DNA from: Leguminivora glycinivorella
Lineage: Eukaryota; Arthropoda; Insecta; Lepidoptera; Tortricidae
Assembly: GCF_023078275.1 (NCBI RefSeq)
Contig: NC_062985.1
Span: 3,162,001-3,226,000 of the forward strand
Length of the DNA: 64,000 nucleotides
Direction: 5' to 3'
Positions 1-10,332 of the stretch are shown here, piece after piece. Every line of letters begins with the position of its first letter. Within the stretch, counting starts at the first letter, position 1. Below the pieces are notes generated by a model, which was not told where the DNA came from, did no database searches, and was given only the letters and a program-made list of their open reading frames with translations. Made by a program: the position numbers and the translations under genes.

Positions 1-10
1 CGCATAAGTG

Positions 11-137
11 CGTTTTCACATTATCCGATCCGATATCGGATGTCGGACCGATATCCCATACATTACAGGCGCCATCTTGGATTTTTTCTATTGAAATCCT
101 TCCGACATCCGATATCGGATCGGATAATGTGAAAACG
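11..137. mobile_element. Short foldback MITE with perfect terminal inverted repeats
   Basis: Positions 11-47 and 101-137 are perfect reverse complements (37 bp), separated by a 53-bp spacer. The arms carry the words ATCCGATCCGATATCGGA and TCCGATATCGGATCGGAT. There is no coding capacity. This is the structure of a non-autonomous DNA transposon moved by a transposase encoded elsewhere. I see no clear target-site duplication, so I do not assign a superfamily. Perfect arms suggest a young copy or strong conservation of the termini. Confidence 0.8.
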
Positions 138-998
138 GTCTAACTCTAGATGCTAGGGACCCTTTGACATAGCCTATTAAGAACAGTCGAACAGATATTA
201 AGTAATAATTAAAATTGCTTTATGCTGGCTCGGCGTAATTGGTGTTTGCCATGAACATCAAACACATGCGAAACACAAACACTGCATTCAGCATATCAGT
301 GTCTCAAACACCCCCTTGATTTATACAAAAAACTGACAGTGATAGCAAACTCCAAAGAATATAGTCGATCACTTTTTTTTCGCTACTTGGCGTTGTTTCA
401 CAAACGCGTTGAGGAGCGATTATATACAAAAATAAGTATTCTGAATAGACTATAATCAAACGCTAACTTTTATCTTTAGATTTTTAAATAAACTACAATG
501 CTTAGCAACCATATTTCCCACGAAAAAAAGGAAACAGATTTATCTCAAAAACCAGTTAAAGAAAACCGACAATATCTTGACCATGAATCAAGTCCCAGCA
601 AAAATCTTTACTACTGTCATGTCGTATCAGCAGAGCAAAAAGGGAAAGCTTAAAATCCTCTTTTTCTCTCCGTTTGACAAACGTCACGGGGTCGTTATCA
701 CGCGAAACTTGCTCAGCTACTAGCCACAGTGACAATCGTTGATGCTACGTAGCAATCGAAACGCAGTCTGGCTCTTTCGCACCACTATACAAGAGTGATA
801 AGGGGAGCTATCTAATATAAACTTACGCAGCGTAAGAGATGGTGACGTTGGAAAGGTACCCTGTAATTGTTTTCAATTCGTATTTTTCCCTTTGCTTCCT
901 TTTTTGTTTGGTTGAGCAATTGCGTCATTAAGGATTTTTCATACTGGGCTGCGTGACGCCGGGCAACAAGGATTTTCCTAGAATCCATTTCAAATATT
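138..998. other. Unassigned AT-rich DNA with a decayed MITE trace
   Basis: No gene is recognised. Around 730-815 the sequence (CGCAGTCTGGCTCT, followed by a short run and GAGTGATAAGG) resembles the interior of the CGTAGCCGAATGGCA foldback family found elsewhere in the window, so it is probably an old relic of that family. The rest shows no structure I can name. Confidence 0.5.
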
Positions 999-1012
999 AA
1001 CAGTGAATAACA
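999..1012 (+). repeat. Left target-site duplication of the non-LTR element
   Basis: The 14-bp word AACAGTGAATAACA occurs here and again at 4708-4721, immediately outside the two ends of the retrotransposon. Long, variable-length duplications of this kind are made by target-primed reverse transcription. Confidence 0.9.
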
Positions 1013-4000
1013 CCGACTAAGGTGCTCCAAGCAAACCTCCAGCACAGCGTGGCCGCTACGGCCCAACTGAGACGCTGTCTGGAAGGTTTGCCAACAGCCG
1101 TTGCCCTCCTGCAAGAACCTTGGACGGGCAGCGGACACATACGAGGGCTCTCCAACACCAAAGGTAAGCTCTATTACTCCACGATGCATGCCATCCCTAG
1201 GGCATGCATTCTAACTACAAACAATATTTGTGCACAACAGCTCACTGAATTTTGTTCCAGAGATCTGTGCGCGATTAAACTACAAGTTCCAATGCCAACA
1301 GGCTGTCGCGACCTAGTCCTCGTCTCGGCTTACATGCCCGGAGAGGACGAGCCACCGCCACTCGAACTACAACGACTGGTCAGCCACTGCGAGAGAACAG
1401 GCCTCGCAATCATCATCGGGGCCGACTCTAACGCGCATCACCCTTTGTGGGGTATGGAGACCAGTAACAACAGAGGTAAGACACTTGTGGAATATCTCGT
1501 GACTACCAATCTAAACATTCAAAATATAGGTGCTGAACCAACATTTGTAAACAGACGATGCAGGACAATCATTGACTTGACTCTCGCCTCAGAGGAGGTA
1601 GGCGAACTCATCACGGAATGGCATGTCTCTCCGGAGGCCTCTTGCTCAGACCACAGATGGATTCGTTTCAACCTACAAGTATCAGATGACATTCCAGCAA
1701 CTCGCAGAAACCCCAAAAAGACGGACAGGTTAGCATTTAGGACAACCCTGAGTGAAAACCTGGACAAGTCCCGTCTATCGGCCGAACCTCGGGAACCGGC
1801 CCAAATAGAACACCAGGTAAACGTCTTGACTGACGCCCTTATAGACAGCTACCAAAAAGCATGCCCATTAAACCCGCCAGCCAGAACTGCTATAGTCGGA
1901 AACAACTGGTGGGGCCCCGAACTAGAGAGACTCCGTCGAAAGACCAGGAAGCTCTTCAACAGGGCAATGAACACGACGGCCGAGGTGGACTGGGACAACT
2001 ACTACGAAACCAAGGCCAGGTACAAACAAAGACTGCGGTACTGGAGATCCCTGTCGTGGAGGAACTTCTGCAGCAGCATCGAAACACTAGACCACGCCAA
2101 TCGGGTAAGGAAAACCTTAGCATGCAAATCCACGACTCAGCTAGGCTCACTGCGGAAACCCGACGGTACATATACATCCTCTCCTACGGAGACTAAACGC
2201 CTACTCCTGGAGACCCATTTTCCGGGATGCGTAAGTCTACCGGACGAAGATCAGCAGGAGGAGGAAGAACATATCACATCAGAGAACAACTGGCAAATGG
2301 CTCATAGGATCGTCACCGCTGAAAAACTAAGGTGGGCCATTGACAGCTTTCATCCCTTCAAAGCAGCCGGTCCGGATGGCATCTTCCCAGCCCTCCTACA
2401 GTGGGGTTTAGGAATCATCCAGGACAAGCTGAAGAACATTATGGTGGCGTGCCTAGCCTGGGGTTACGTTCCCAAGAAATGGAGGGATGTTAAGGTAATA
2501 TTCATACCCAAACCAGGTAAGAATGACTACACAGCTTCCAAATCCTTTAGACCCATCAGTCTCACATCATTCCTGTTAAAGGCCCTGGAGAAACTGTGTG
2601 ACAGAGACCTAAGGGACAGAGCGCTTAAAAACATACCGATGCACATCAATCAGCATGCATACAGCTCAGGTAAATCAACAGAATCGGCGTTACACATGGT
2701 AGTAAGCCGCATTGAAAGGGCGATCCATGACAAGGAAATGTGTCTCGGCACATTTATCGATATCGAGGGCGCCTTTGACAAGACCCACTTCAACAGTATA
2801 GGGAACGCCCTGGCAAGCCACGGCGTGGAACCTGGACTAATTCAGTGGATCATGAACATGCTAAACAAAAGGACTATAAGGTATGCTGGGGAGCCACAGG
2901 CAGTAAAGGCGGTCAGGGGATGCCCTCAAGGGGGAGTCCTGTCACCGCTGCTATGGAACCTAGTGGTCAACAACCTCATAACCAAACTGAACGAGGAACG
3001 CTTCTATACAATAGGTTACGCAGACGATCTGACGATCTTAATATCAGGTAAATTTGCCAGTACAGTCTGCGATCTCACTCAGTCAGCGCTTCGAATTGTG
3101 GAACGCTGGTGCCGAGAATTCGACCTATCAGTCAACCCCACTAAAACAGAAATGGTAATGTTTACTAACAAAAGGTCTCTTGGCAACTTTACCAAACCAA
3201 AACTCTTCCAAGCTGAGCTAAATCTAACAGAAGAGGTAAAGTACTTAGGTCTAACCCTCGACAGCAAACTCAGCTGGAACAACCACATCAACAAACGAAT
3301 AGACAAGGCGGCAGTCGTCTTCTGGCAATGCAGAAGGATGATCGGTAAGAGATGGGGACTCAACCCGAAAATCACCCTCTGGCTCTACAAGACGATAGTC
3401 CGGCCAATGCTCTGCTACGGTGCTCTGGTCTGGTGGCCAAGAACAAACCTAGGCAACGTGCGAGACAAACTACAAAGACTCCAAAGGCTCGCATGTGTGG
3501 CTACCACTGGCTGCACGAAGTCTACTCCGACGGCAGCCATGGAGGTCATGTTGGGCCTTCCACCGCTATACCTGCACATACAGCAGGAAGCAAGCTTATC
3601 AGCGGTAAGGTTAAATACACTCAACATCTGGTCTAACACAGGAGTTCTTCACACAAAATGCCTGGAAAAAGTATACGACGAATTCCCAATCCTCAGGTCA
3701 GGTACGGATCGAATTCAAAAACATGTCATCTTCGATAAAAGGTACAAGATACAATTATACGAGGACGACAACTACGAGGGGCTCAATCCCAAGGAGCTTA
3801 GAATCTTCACAGATGGGTCGAAAACGGACAACGGGTCGGGCTCTGGGACCTTCTCAGAAGACCTGAACATGTCGATTACCACTCCGCTAGGAGCTCACAA
3901 CTCGGTCTTCCAAGCTGAGTGCATGGGCATCATTAACGCGGCAGCTGCTATAACTGCAAGGAAGGTAGTAGGATCCTCCATCCGCATACTCTCTGACAGT

Positions 4001-4707
4001 AGAGCAGTCCTTATGGCTTTAAGGAGCCATTTAATTACATCCAAACTCATACACGAATGCCATAAACGACTAATGGAGGTAAGTCATAAAAACGAGATCA
4101 TCCTACAATGGATCAAGGGACACAGCGGATCCCGAGGTAATGATGCTGCAGACGAGCTAGCCAGACAGGGGTCGAGTGCGGGGGCCATTGGCCCAGAACC
4201 AATTCTCCCGATACCATTCAGCAAGGTACGCTCAATGCTACTATCATATACAGGGAAACTACACACAGCACACTGGCTAAACCAGACTGGATGCAGGCAA
4301 GCGAAAATGGCCATGCCCAGCATCAGTGAAAAACTCACAAGAACGCTCCTTCAACTAGGGAAGGTCCGTCTGAGAATGGTAACCAGTGTCATAACAGGTC
4401 ATGGACTATTTAACAAACATCTTTTCATAACAGGTGCTACGGACAGTCCCCTGTGCCGAGGGTGCATGGAGACAGAGGAAACAGCTGCTCACGTGGTGCT
4501 GGAGTGCATCGGGGTGGCTCCATACAGGGCAAAATATCTCGGATCTCCGAGAGACCTCCCCGAGGTCCTACTCAACATCAAGGGTCTGGTAGGATTTCTC
4601 GAGGAGTTGGGATGGCAGGACTAGCCAACCCCTCCCTCTTATCACGCAAAATAGGCGCTAGACGTCGAGTTGCGGAAAATCGCCCGTTCTACAATACAAT
4701 ACAATAC
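1013..4707 (+). mobile_element. 5'-truncated non-LTR retrotransposon (RNase H-bearing, I/LOA-like)
   Basis: The element runs from the left duplication to a pentanucleotide tail of repeated ACAAT at 4691-4707, and lies between perfect 14-bp duplications. The only frame is the pol-like ORF. The Gag-like first ORF and the start of the second are absent, as expected from incomplete reverse transcription. The combination of AP-like endonuclease, RT, RNase H and a short microsatellite tail fits the I/LOA group rather than classical Jockey. The clade call is inference; a phylogeny of the RT would settle it. Confidence 0.9.
1022..4624 (+). CDS. Endonuclease-reverse transcriptase-RNase H polyprotein of a LINE (5'-truncated)
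   Basis: An uninterrupted frame of 1200 codons encodes the enzyme that nicks target DNA and copies the element RNA into the nick. The N-terminal endonuclease/exonuclease/phosphatase domain shows N5, QEPW (E32), GADSN (D135, N137) and SDH (209-211). The RT follows, with a GPDG motif, a PQGGVLSP box and the catalytic YADD at 666-669. The RNase H has acidic residues D931, E966 and D992 and a GHSG motif near 1033. A C-terminal CX2CX8HX4C knuckle spans 1145-1162. There is no ATG: GTG at 1022 is simply the first usable codon after a TGA at 1004. The true start was lost by truncation at the integration junction, so the protein is probably not made from this copy. The absence of stops or frameshifts means the insertion is recent. 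Confidence 0.9.
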   Translation: MLQANLQHSVAATAQLRRCLEGLPTAVALLQEPWTGSGHIRGLSNTKGKLYYSTMHAIPRACILTTNNICAQQLTEFCSRDLCAIKLQVPMPTGCRDLVLVSAYMPGEDEPPPLELQRLVSHCERTGLAIIIGADSNAHHPLWGMETSNNRGKTLVEYLVTTNLNIQNIGAEPTFVNRRCRTIIDLTLASEEVGELITEWHVSPEASCSDHRWIRFNLQVSDDIPATRRNPKKTDRLAFRTTLSENLDKSRLSAEPREPAQIEHQVNVLTDALIDSYQKACPLNPPARTAIVGNNWWGPELERLRRKTRKLFNRAMNTTAEVDWDNYYETKARYKQRLRYWRSLSWRNFCSSIETLDHANRVRKTLACKSTTQLGSLRKPDGTYTSSPTETKRLLLETHFPGCVSLPDEDQQEEEEHITSENNWQMAHRIVTAEKLRWAIDSFHPFKAAGPDGIFPALLQWGLGIIQDKLKNIMVACLAWGYVPKKWRDVKVIFIPKPGKNDYTASKSFRPISLTSFLLKALEKLCDRDLRDRALKNIPMHINQHAYSSGKSTESALHMVVSRIERAIHDKEMCLGTFIDIEGAFDKTHFNSIGNALASHGVEPGLIQWIMNMLNKRTIRYAGEPQAVKAVRGCPQGGVLSPLLWNLVVNNLITKLNEERFYTIGYADDLTILISGKFASTVCDLTQSALRIVERWCREFDLSVNPTKTEMVMFTNKRSLGNFTKPKLFQAELNLTEEVKYLGLTLDSKLSWNNHINKRIDKAAVVFWQCRRMIGKRWGLNPKITLWLYKTIVRPMLCYGALVWWPRTNLGNVRDKLQRLQRLACVATTGCTKSTPTAAMEVMLGLPPLYLHIQQEASLSAVRLNTLNIWSNTGVLHTKCLEKVYDEFPILRSGTDRIQKHVIFDKRYKIQLYEDDNYEGLNPKELRIFTDGSKTDNGSGSGTFSEDLNMSITTPLGAHNSVFQAECMGIINAAAAITARKVVGSSIRILSDSRAVLMALRSHLITSKLIHECHKRLMEVSHKNEIILQWIKGHSGSRGNDAADELARQGSSAGAIGPEPILPIPFSKVRSMLLSYTGKLHTAHWLNQTGCRQAKMAMPSISEKLTRTLLQLGKVRLRMVTSVITGHGLFNKHLFITGATDSPLCRGCMETEETAAHVVLECIGVAPYRAKYLGSPRDLPEVLLNIKGLVGFLEELGWQD

Positions 4708-4721
4708 AACAGTGAATAACA
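4708..4721 (+). repeat. Right target-site duplication of the non-LTR element
   Basis: Identical to 999-1012 and directly abutting the ACAAT tail, which fixes the 3' end of the insertion. Confidence 0.9.
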
Positions 4722-5282
4722 TATAAGCTCAAACCTGTATTCCCAAAAAGTTAGCAAAACATATAAATATACCTAAATATATTTCTGTCACGAACGTCAA
4801 GTTGTTAGTGCTTGACAAAATAAAAACATCGGCAATCCATTTATTTATTTATTATTTATTTAAGGAGTACCAACAGCTGTTGATAAATAGCCATAAGTAC
4901 ATAAGATTATTAATTACTCCTAATAATAATCTCTAAAATCTTGAATAATCATGTAAGAAATTATGTAAACTATTAAAATATGGTTCGTTTTACTATTATT
5001 GTCAATTTATTTTCAAAGATGTGATATTTTGTAGAAAACATTAATACACATTAATTACACACACTTTACACACATAAATTCAATCCTAAAAACAGTAAAC
5101 GGGGTAGGCAGAGCACATGAAACTACTCAAGATACAGTGCCACGGCAATAATTAATGACATAATTATAGTAAATTAATGACATATTATTATAATGTAAGT
5201 TATCGACGAACTAAACATCAGAAGGAAGTCACTAGTGTCGCTTCGTTCGTGCCAGAAAAATATATAAACATATAACATTGCA
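4722..5282. other. AT-rich DNA with LINE-tail and SINE fragments
   Basis: Runs of TTTATTTATTATTTATTT followed by ACCAACAGCTG at about 4840-4880 resemble the segment at 59700-59760, probably the 3' end of one LINE family in antisense. About 5100-5145 (GGGGTAGGCAGAGCACATGAAACTAC read in two pieces) is a fragment, antisense, of the SINE at 31545-31788. No gene is seen. Confidence 0.45.
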
Positions 5283-5641
5283 TCCATACTAATATTATAA
5301 ATGGGAAAGTGTGTGTGTCTGTTTGTTTGTCCGTCTTTCACGGCAGTATCATTTTTATTTATTATAAGTTTATTTTTAAGTATTTAGTTCAATTAGTTTT
5401 GTATAGTTATTATTAAGTTTTATATTGAATAAACGAATATTGTTTTTCTCCAAAAAAGAAAAACGGAGAGATTAATTGACGTGATTTCTTAAGTAGAGAT
5501 AGCTGAAGGGATGGAAAGAGACATAGGCTACTTTCTGTCTCTTTCTAACCTCCCACTTCCATAAAATGGAGGTTAGAAATTTGTATGGAGCATTCCGTAA
5601 TTTTCGACTTTAACGCGAGAGAAGCCGCCGGCAAAAGTTAG
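5283..5641 (+). mobile_element. Non-autonomous Helitron, Lep1 type, carrying an internal insertion
   Basis: The element begins TCCATACTAATATTATAAA and ends GCAAAAGTTAG, preceded by A and followed by T. It parallels the clean copy at 13621-13864. The 3' CTAG of that copy is TTAG here, a point change. Between CTTTCACGGC and AAAACGGAG about 112 bp have been inserted (about 5345-5457). The insert contains AATAAA and ends in an A-rich run, so it may be a small retroposed sequence. Helitrons move by rolling-circle replication using a Rep/helicase that this copy lacks. Confidence 0.8.
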
Positions 5642-5818
5642 TAACTTGATAAAACTCAATTCAGGCAGGCAATTATGGTCGCGCGATAAATGATAAAACA
5701 TCTGGCCGTCCTTATCGCACTATTAGTAAGTGCGATAGGGACGGCCAGATGTTTTATCATTTATCGCGCGACCATAATTGCCTGCCTGAATTGAGTTTTA
5801 TCAAGTTACTAACTTTTG
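5632..5818. mobile_element. Long hairpin (foldback) element abutting the Helitron
   Basis: Positions 5632-5721 and 5729-5818 are nearly perfect inverted repeats of about 90 bp around a 7-bp centre. The first ten bases of the left arm are the last bases of the Helitron, and the same bases recur in the right arm. The core word CCGTCCCTATCGCAC also occurs in the hairpin at 23190-23268, so this is a dispersed foldback family. Confidence 0.75.
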
Positions 5819-5861
5819 GCCTGATATTTTATCGTCTATCGCGCGACCATGCTACCAGGGT

Positions 5862-6009
5862 GCGTAGCCGAATGGCACAAACGCTCATGAAACGCTCACC
5901 AAACGAAACGCTAGTAGATATCTATCCCTATCGCTCTTGCGTATTGGCGCGACAGAGCCGGACTACGTTTCGTTTTCGTTTGGCGTTGGAGAAATGCCAT
6001 TCGGCTACG
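5862..6009. mobile_element. Foldback MITE, CGTAGCCGAATGGCA family
   Basis: Left end GCGTAGCCGAATGGCA and right end TGCCATTCGGCTAC are inverted. The interior includes ATTGGCGCGACAGAGCC. Other copies in this window are at 8368-8643, 16532-16682, 36873-37206, 37462-37603 and 59469-59628, with relics at about 730 and 45820. It is non-coding and non-autonomous. Confidence 0.8.
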
Positions 6010-6297
6010 GGGCCTGTGCTGAAATTTGACAGTGACCTTGCTGCTACTTGCTAGCGTATCACCCACACAACCCATATCTACGTATTGCACTTATATGACA
6101 ACCACAGAAGGGAAAAGAGGTCCACTGAACACAGTTGTTTATTTTTATAAAGCTCGAACAAAATGCCGTATTTATTTGTGTATATCATCATGTTGCGAAC
6201 ATCAGTTGATCCTGTTCGGATTAAAAATAATTGTTACTATCTTTTGTTCTGACATGACTTCGAATTTTGCTTAAAAATTGTCTACAGAAATTCTTCA

Positions 6298-6475
6298 TTT
6301 TTTTTTATTATTATGGGATAGGAGGCAAACGAGCAGACAGGTCGCCTGATGGTAAGCGATCACCGCCGCCCATGGACACCCGAAACACCAGAGGTGTTGG
6401 AGGTGCGTTACCGGCCTTTAAGATGGGTGTACGCTCTTTTCTTAAAGATTTGATGGTCGTATCGGTCCGGAAACA
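6298..6475 (+). repeat. Dispersed repeat fragment (GCCTGATGGTAAGCGATCACC family)
   Basis: The block from GGCAAACGAGCAGACAGG through CACCAGAGGTGTTGG is much less AT-rich than its flanks. It resembles, in the opposite orientation, 19735-20025. It looks like the 3' part of a retroposon family, preceded here by a T-run. No intact frame is present. Confidence 0.5.
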
Positions 6476-7298
6476 CCGTTATTTAAATACCGTTCGTTTA
6501 AATTATTTAACAATTTCTAACATACTAATAATGGAATATTTTGGCGAAATTTCCAAATCCTGATTTTACAGATTTTTCCACTTCACAATGCTGACCTATT
6601 TGAAACAAAATCTTCTTTCCAAGTATATTTTTATCCCTATTTTTAAGTAAGCTGGAAAGAGCATCATGTTTTTTTAATTTTATTCCATTTTTGTGTAGTT
6701 CCTTTATATAAAATTCCAGCTTTTTGGTAGAAGGCTATTTAGAATTCACCTAATTTTGAACAAGTACGTTTTAAGGCACATGCAAGGTTTTAAAATTTAT
6801 TTTTTACCATAAACCAGACTACTTAAAAAAAAATTAAGAAATTGAGATTAATATACATTTTTTTTATAATTTAAAGCAAAAACGAAATCAACATTTCATG
6901 TCCAAAGCCGCCATAATTTTCCTTTGAAGTCTTATAACGTCACCCCACAGAAAGGCCAAGTTAACAATTTAATAAAAACAAAAAGAAAATCGGAAATGAA
7001 ACGCATAAATCCGCGAAACCTGACAGTTGTATGTTCGCAATAAATTTAATTACATGCCGTAAACAGAGGGGCGATACAATAATGATAAAAGACAACTTGG
7101 AAAGGGTTCGCAGAAATTAAAGGATGTTGGATTTTGCAAGGAAGAAATATTAACTTTATCACTTGGTTTTTATTGCGTTTTCTGCTTTTTACTTATCATT
7201 AACTCATTGGGTTTCCTTGTCATAGTTTGTCAGATTTGTGTGTTTATATTTTTCTCCAATATTTAAAAAAAATTATTATGCTATTTTATTTGTTTACA
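6476..7298. other. AT-rich unassigned DNA
   Basis: No frames of interest, no clear repeats and no RNA gene are recognised; poly-A and poly-T runs dominate. Confidence 0.5.
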
Positions 7299-8367
7299 TA
7301 TCGATACCTTTGGGTTCAATTGGCGTAAAGGACAAAATGCAGGTTTTCAGGAGAAGCAAAAAACAACTTTTTTTTTAGAAAAATGTTTATATCTTTTTTG
7401 TTTTTTGACCTATATTTGTGACGTATATAGAAAAATATGTAGATTTTTAGTATCCTTCACCTAGTGTAGCAACCGTAGTGATAAACTAAACGGTTTAGAA
7501 GTTAGATGGTTGTAAAGGACACGTCAAAATGCTATGGACGTCCTTTACACCCACGACTTTTTTGAACAATTAGAGTTGATAGGGTCGTAAATGACGGTCT
7601 TAGATGATTTTTATACAAATTCGGGGCGTAAATGTAACCGGAATGGTACAAATGGCAACTGTTTTAAGCTTAGTTTACAATTGAGAAACTTGAAAAATGT
7701 ATCAAAACGTAGTTAATATGGCATAGAATAGCCACATTAGTGTTACAGTGTATATTTATCTAAATATTTAGCAGAGACAAAGAACAAGACTATTTTATAT
7801 CCAGTTTTGCAATAAAGAAACAACATTTGCTTAAAAACTATCTAATATTTTGGAAAGTTATTATTTTAGTACTCGCCGCTCGGCTGTCTCAATAAGTTAC
7901 GCATTCAGTATTTAATTCTAGTAGGGAAACGCTTTCGTAGTTTAAGTAAAACACTAATTGTATTGTAATCACGTAAACTTTAATCAGCAACTGTGAATAG
8001 TAGACTATATTAATACGACAGTAATTTTAAGTCTAAAGTAGAAAGAAGTTTTAAGAACCACTAAGAGTTAAGTACTTATTTATAAACGCAAGTTAGGACG
8101 CGTATACAAACTGTAGTCAAGACTAGTTACCTACTATGTGGATTCATATTTTTGATAATTTTAAAACAGAAGATTGTTATTTAGCCTTAAACCTGTTAAA
8201 TAAGAATAATCTTAATTATGAGTTCAATCCTAGAAATATTATAGTCAATGCTTTAAGTACCTGGGTACATAGCCAAGTCACCAAACGCTAACGCTCATTC
8301 GTTAGCGAAACGCACCTGTTATTGTCGCACTAAATGTTAGTATAGTCTACTGTTAAAGTTTACTGCC

Positions 8368-8643
8368 GGCGTAGCCGAATGGCAATCGTCGACGACAGAC
8401 GCCGACAAAAATGCAGTCTGTAGGCCTAGCACATGATGGCCGCGGGATTATGTCGCCGCGAGATAGATCACACGTCTTTGTCTAATCGTATTAATGACAT
8501 AAGGACAGGTAGTCTATCTCGCGGCGACATACTCTCGCGGCCATCATGTGCTAGGCCTGCTGGTGCAATACGCAAGAGCGATAAAGATATATAGCTACGA
8601 AATAGATATTATCGTGAGCGTTTGTGCATTTGGGTACGTACCC
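8368..8643. mobile_element. CGTAGCCGAATGGCA-family MITE, interrupted
   Basis: The left terminus GGCGTAGCCGAATGGCAA and right part GTGCATTTGGGTACGTACC match the intact relative at 37462-37603. The copy is split by a hairpin insertion at about 8422-8558 and lies in the spacer of the larger foldback element. Confidence 0.7.
8422..8558. mobile_element. Nested hairpin element
   Basis: Arms 8422-8466 and 8514-8558 are inverted repeats with few mismatches. They start AGGCCTAGCACATGATGG and end in the complementary CCATCATGTGCTAGGCCT. The hairpin interrupts a MITE, so it inserted later than that MITE. Confidence 0.75.
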
Positions 8644-9934
8644 TGATTACCATAATGTTTTTTTTAATTACCTACATCTCGCCGCAGTATAATAATACTA
8701 CGAAAGCGTTTCCCTGCTAGAATTAAAGACTGAATGCGTAACCTACTGACTATTCAGACAGCGGCGAATACTAAAAAAATAACTTTAAATTTGTTGCCAA
8801 AGTATTAGATAGTTTTTAAGCAAATATTGTTTCTTTATTACAAAACTGGATATAAAATATTAGTCTTGTTCTTTTTTGTTACTAAGATAGCTTAGATAAA
8901 TAATATACTGCATTAAACTGATGCCATATTAAGTATGTTTTGATACATTTTTCCAGTTTTTAATTGTAAACTTAGAACAACATTTGTACCATTTCGGTTA
9001 CAATTACGCCCCGACTTTGTATAAAAATCATCTAAGACCGTCATTTACGACCCTATCAAATCATGGGTGTAAAGGACGTTATAACATTTTGACGTGTCCT
9101 TTACAACCATCTATCTTCTAAATCGTTTAGTTTATCACTACGGTTGCTACACTAGGTTAAAGATACTCGTAATATGCATATTTTTCTTATACACGTCACA
9201 AATATAGGTCAAAAAAACAAAAAAGTGGGTTTATCTTTCTCTTGGAAACCTGCATTACATGTCCTTTACGACAATTGAACCCAAAGGTATCGATTACAGT
9301 TGCGGATAAAATATTTTTAGTGCTGGTCGTAAAGGACGAAGAACAAAAAACTTGTCCTTTACGCCCAACTTTATCACACTACTATAGAAAGTGATCCTTA
9401 GAAAGTAAGGGCTTATAGGGCAACAATATATAACAAGGTGACTTACGACTATATTTTTATTTGTAGATTTCCTTTACGACACAAATAATAATTTATAATT
9501 AATGACTTGATATTTACGCCCCTTCAGAAAAGCTATTTTTGCAAGTCCATAGTAGAAAATCTTGGTCGTAAAGGCAACTTTTTAAGAGATATCGAAATTT
9601 TAACTACACAGATCGATAGCGCTTGAAATTCTGAACAAAACTGTATATATAACTCATTTTCGCCAAAATGGCCTTTACGCCAATTGAACCCAGAGGTATC
9701 GATATAGTTATATATCTTAATGGTTACAGGTATAATAATATTTTATTTAAGCAATCTTAAACATACGAGTAAAAAACATAGGTAATGCTACCTGTAGGTA
9801 TACTTACTAGTTAGTCTATTTATAATAATATATCATTCTTGATTCAATACTGCACAAAGTCAAGAGTATTATTTACCACTCCTACCGCCGAACATTATAT
9901 CCTTAATGTACCATATCGTGAACAAACTGGACTA

Positions 9935-10215
9935 ATCCCAATAAGATCTAGTTATCCTTAGGGTAGGAAGGTCAGATGGCATTAGAATTAGTTGTCAAAA
10001 CGGACCCCAGGCTACCTTGAGCCATGGCAAATGCCGATATGCTGGGACACCTAACGCAAGGAGAATGATTGTAGCAAAAATAAAATGGGAATATATTTTT
10101 ATGGTATATCCATTCAAATATAGGGTGAATAGGCATCTTCTGGGCGAGCTCACTCCATCGTAGGCCACGTCTTTGCCTTTGGCAACTCTATTGCCAAGAG
10201 TACCTAAGCCCATTT
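9935..10215 (-). repeat. Dispersed retroposon fragment
   Basis: The words TTAGGGTAGGAAGGTCAGATGG and CGGACCCCAGGCT are followed by an antisense block (CCATCGTAGGCCACGTCTTTGCC) that recurs in sense at 17890-17953. The minus strand has a short open frame (to 10213), but it has no domain I recognise and I treat it as incidental. The family looks like a LINE or SINE 3' region. Confidence 0.5.
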
Positions 10216-10332
10216 ATAATAAATAAAAAAAAACATTACTCATAAATACCCATTGTTATGTTTTAGCAGACGTGAAGTTTATTACATAAGCGATTTTTTT
10301 TTTACTTTTGAAAGATACGTCCAGACTACGGC

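Larger units (their letters stand above)
7299..9703. mobile_element. Large foldback element with long inverted arms and GTAAAGGAC subterminal motifs
   Basis: The left arm starts ATCGATACCTTTGGGTTC at 7300. An inverted counterpart ends at 9294, and a second inverted terminus at 9703 (GAACCCAGAGGTATCGAT). Matching blocks run inwards on both sides to about 7945 and 8695, giving arms of roughly 600 bp at moderate identity. GTAAAGGAC or its complement GTCCTTTAC, with near variants, occurs about fifteen times within the arms and in 9300-9680. Subterminal clusters of this kind usually bind a transposase. No transposase frame is present. The outer end suggests either two nested elements or an element whose right end was duplicated. 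Confidence 0.65.

Noticed and set aside
812..1189. Minus-strand 125-codon frame
   Set aside because: Crosses the LINE insertion junction and is partly antisense to the endonuclease domain.
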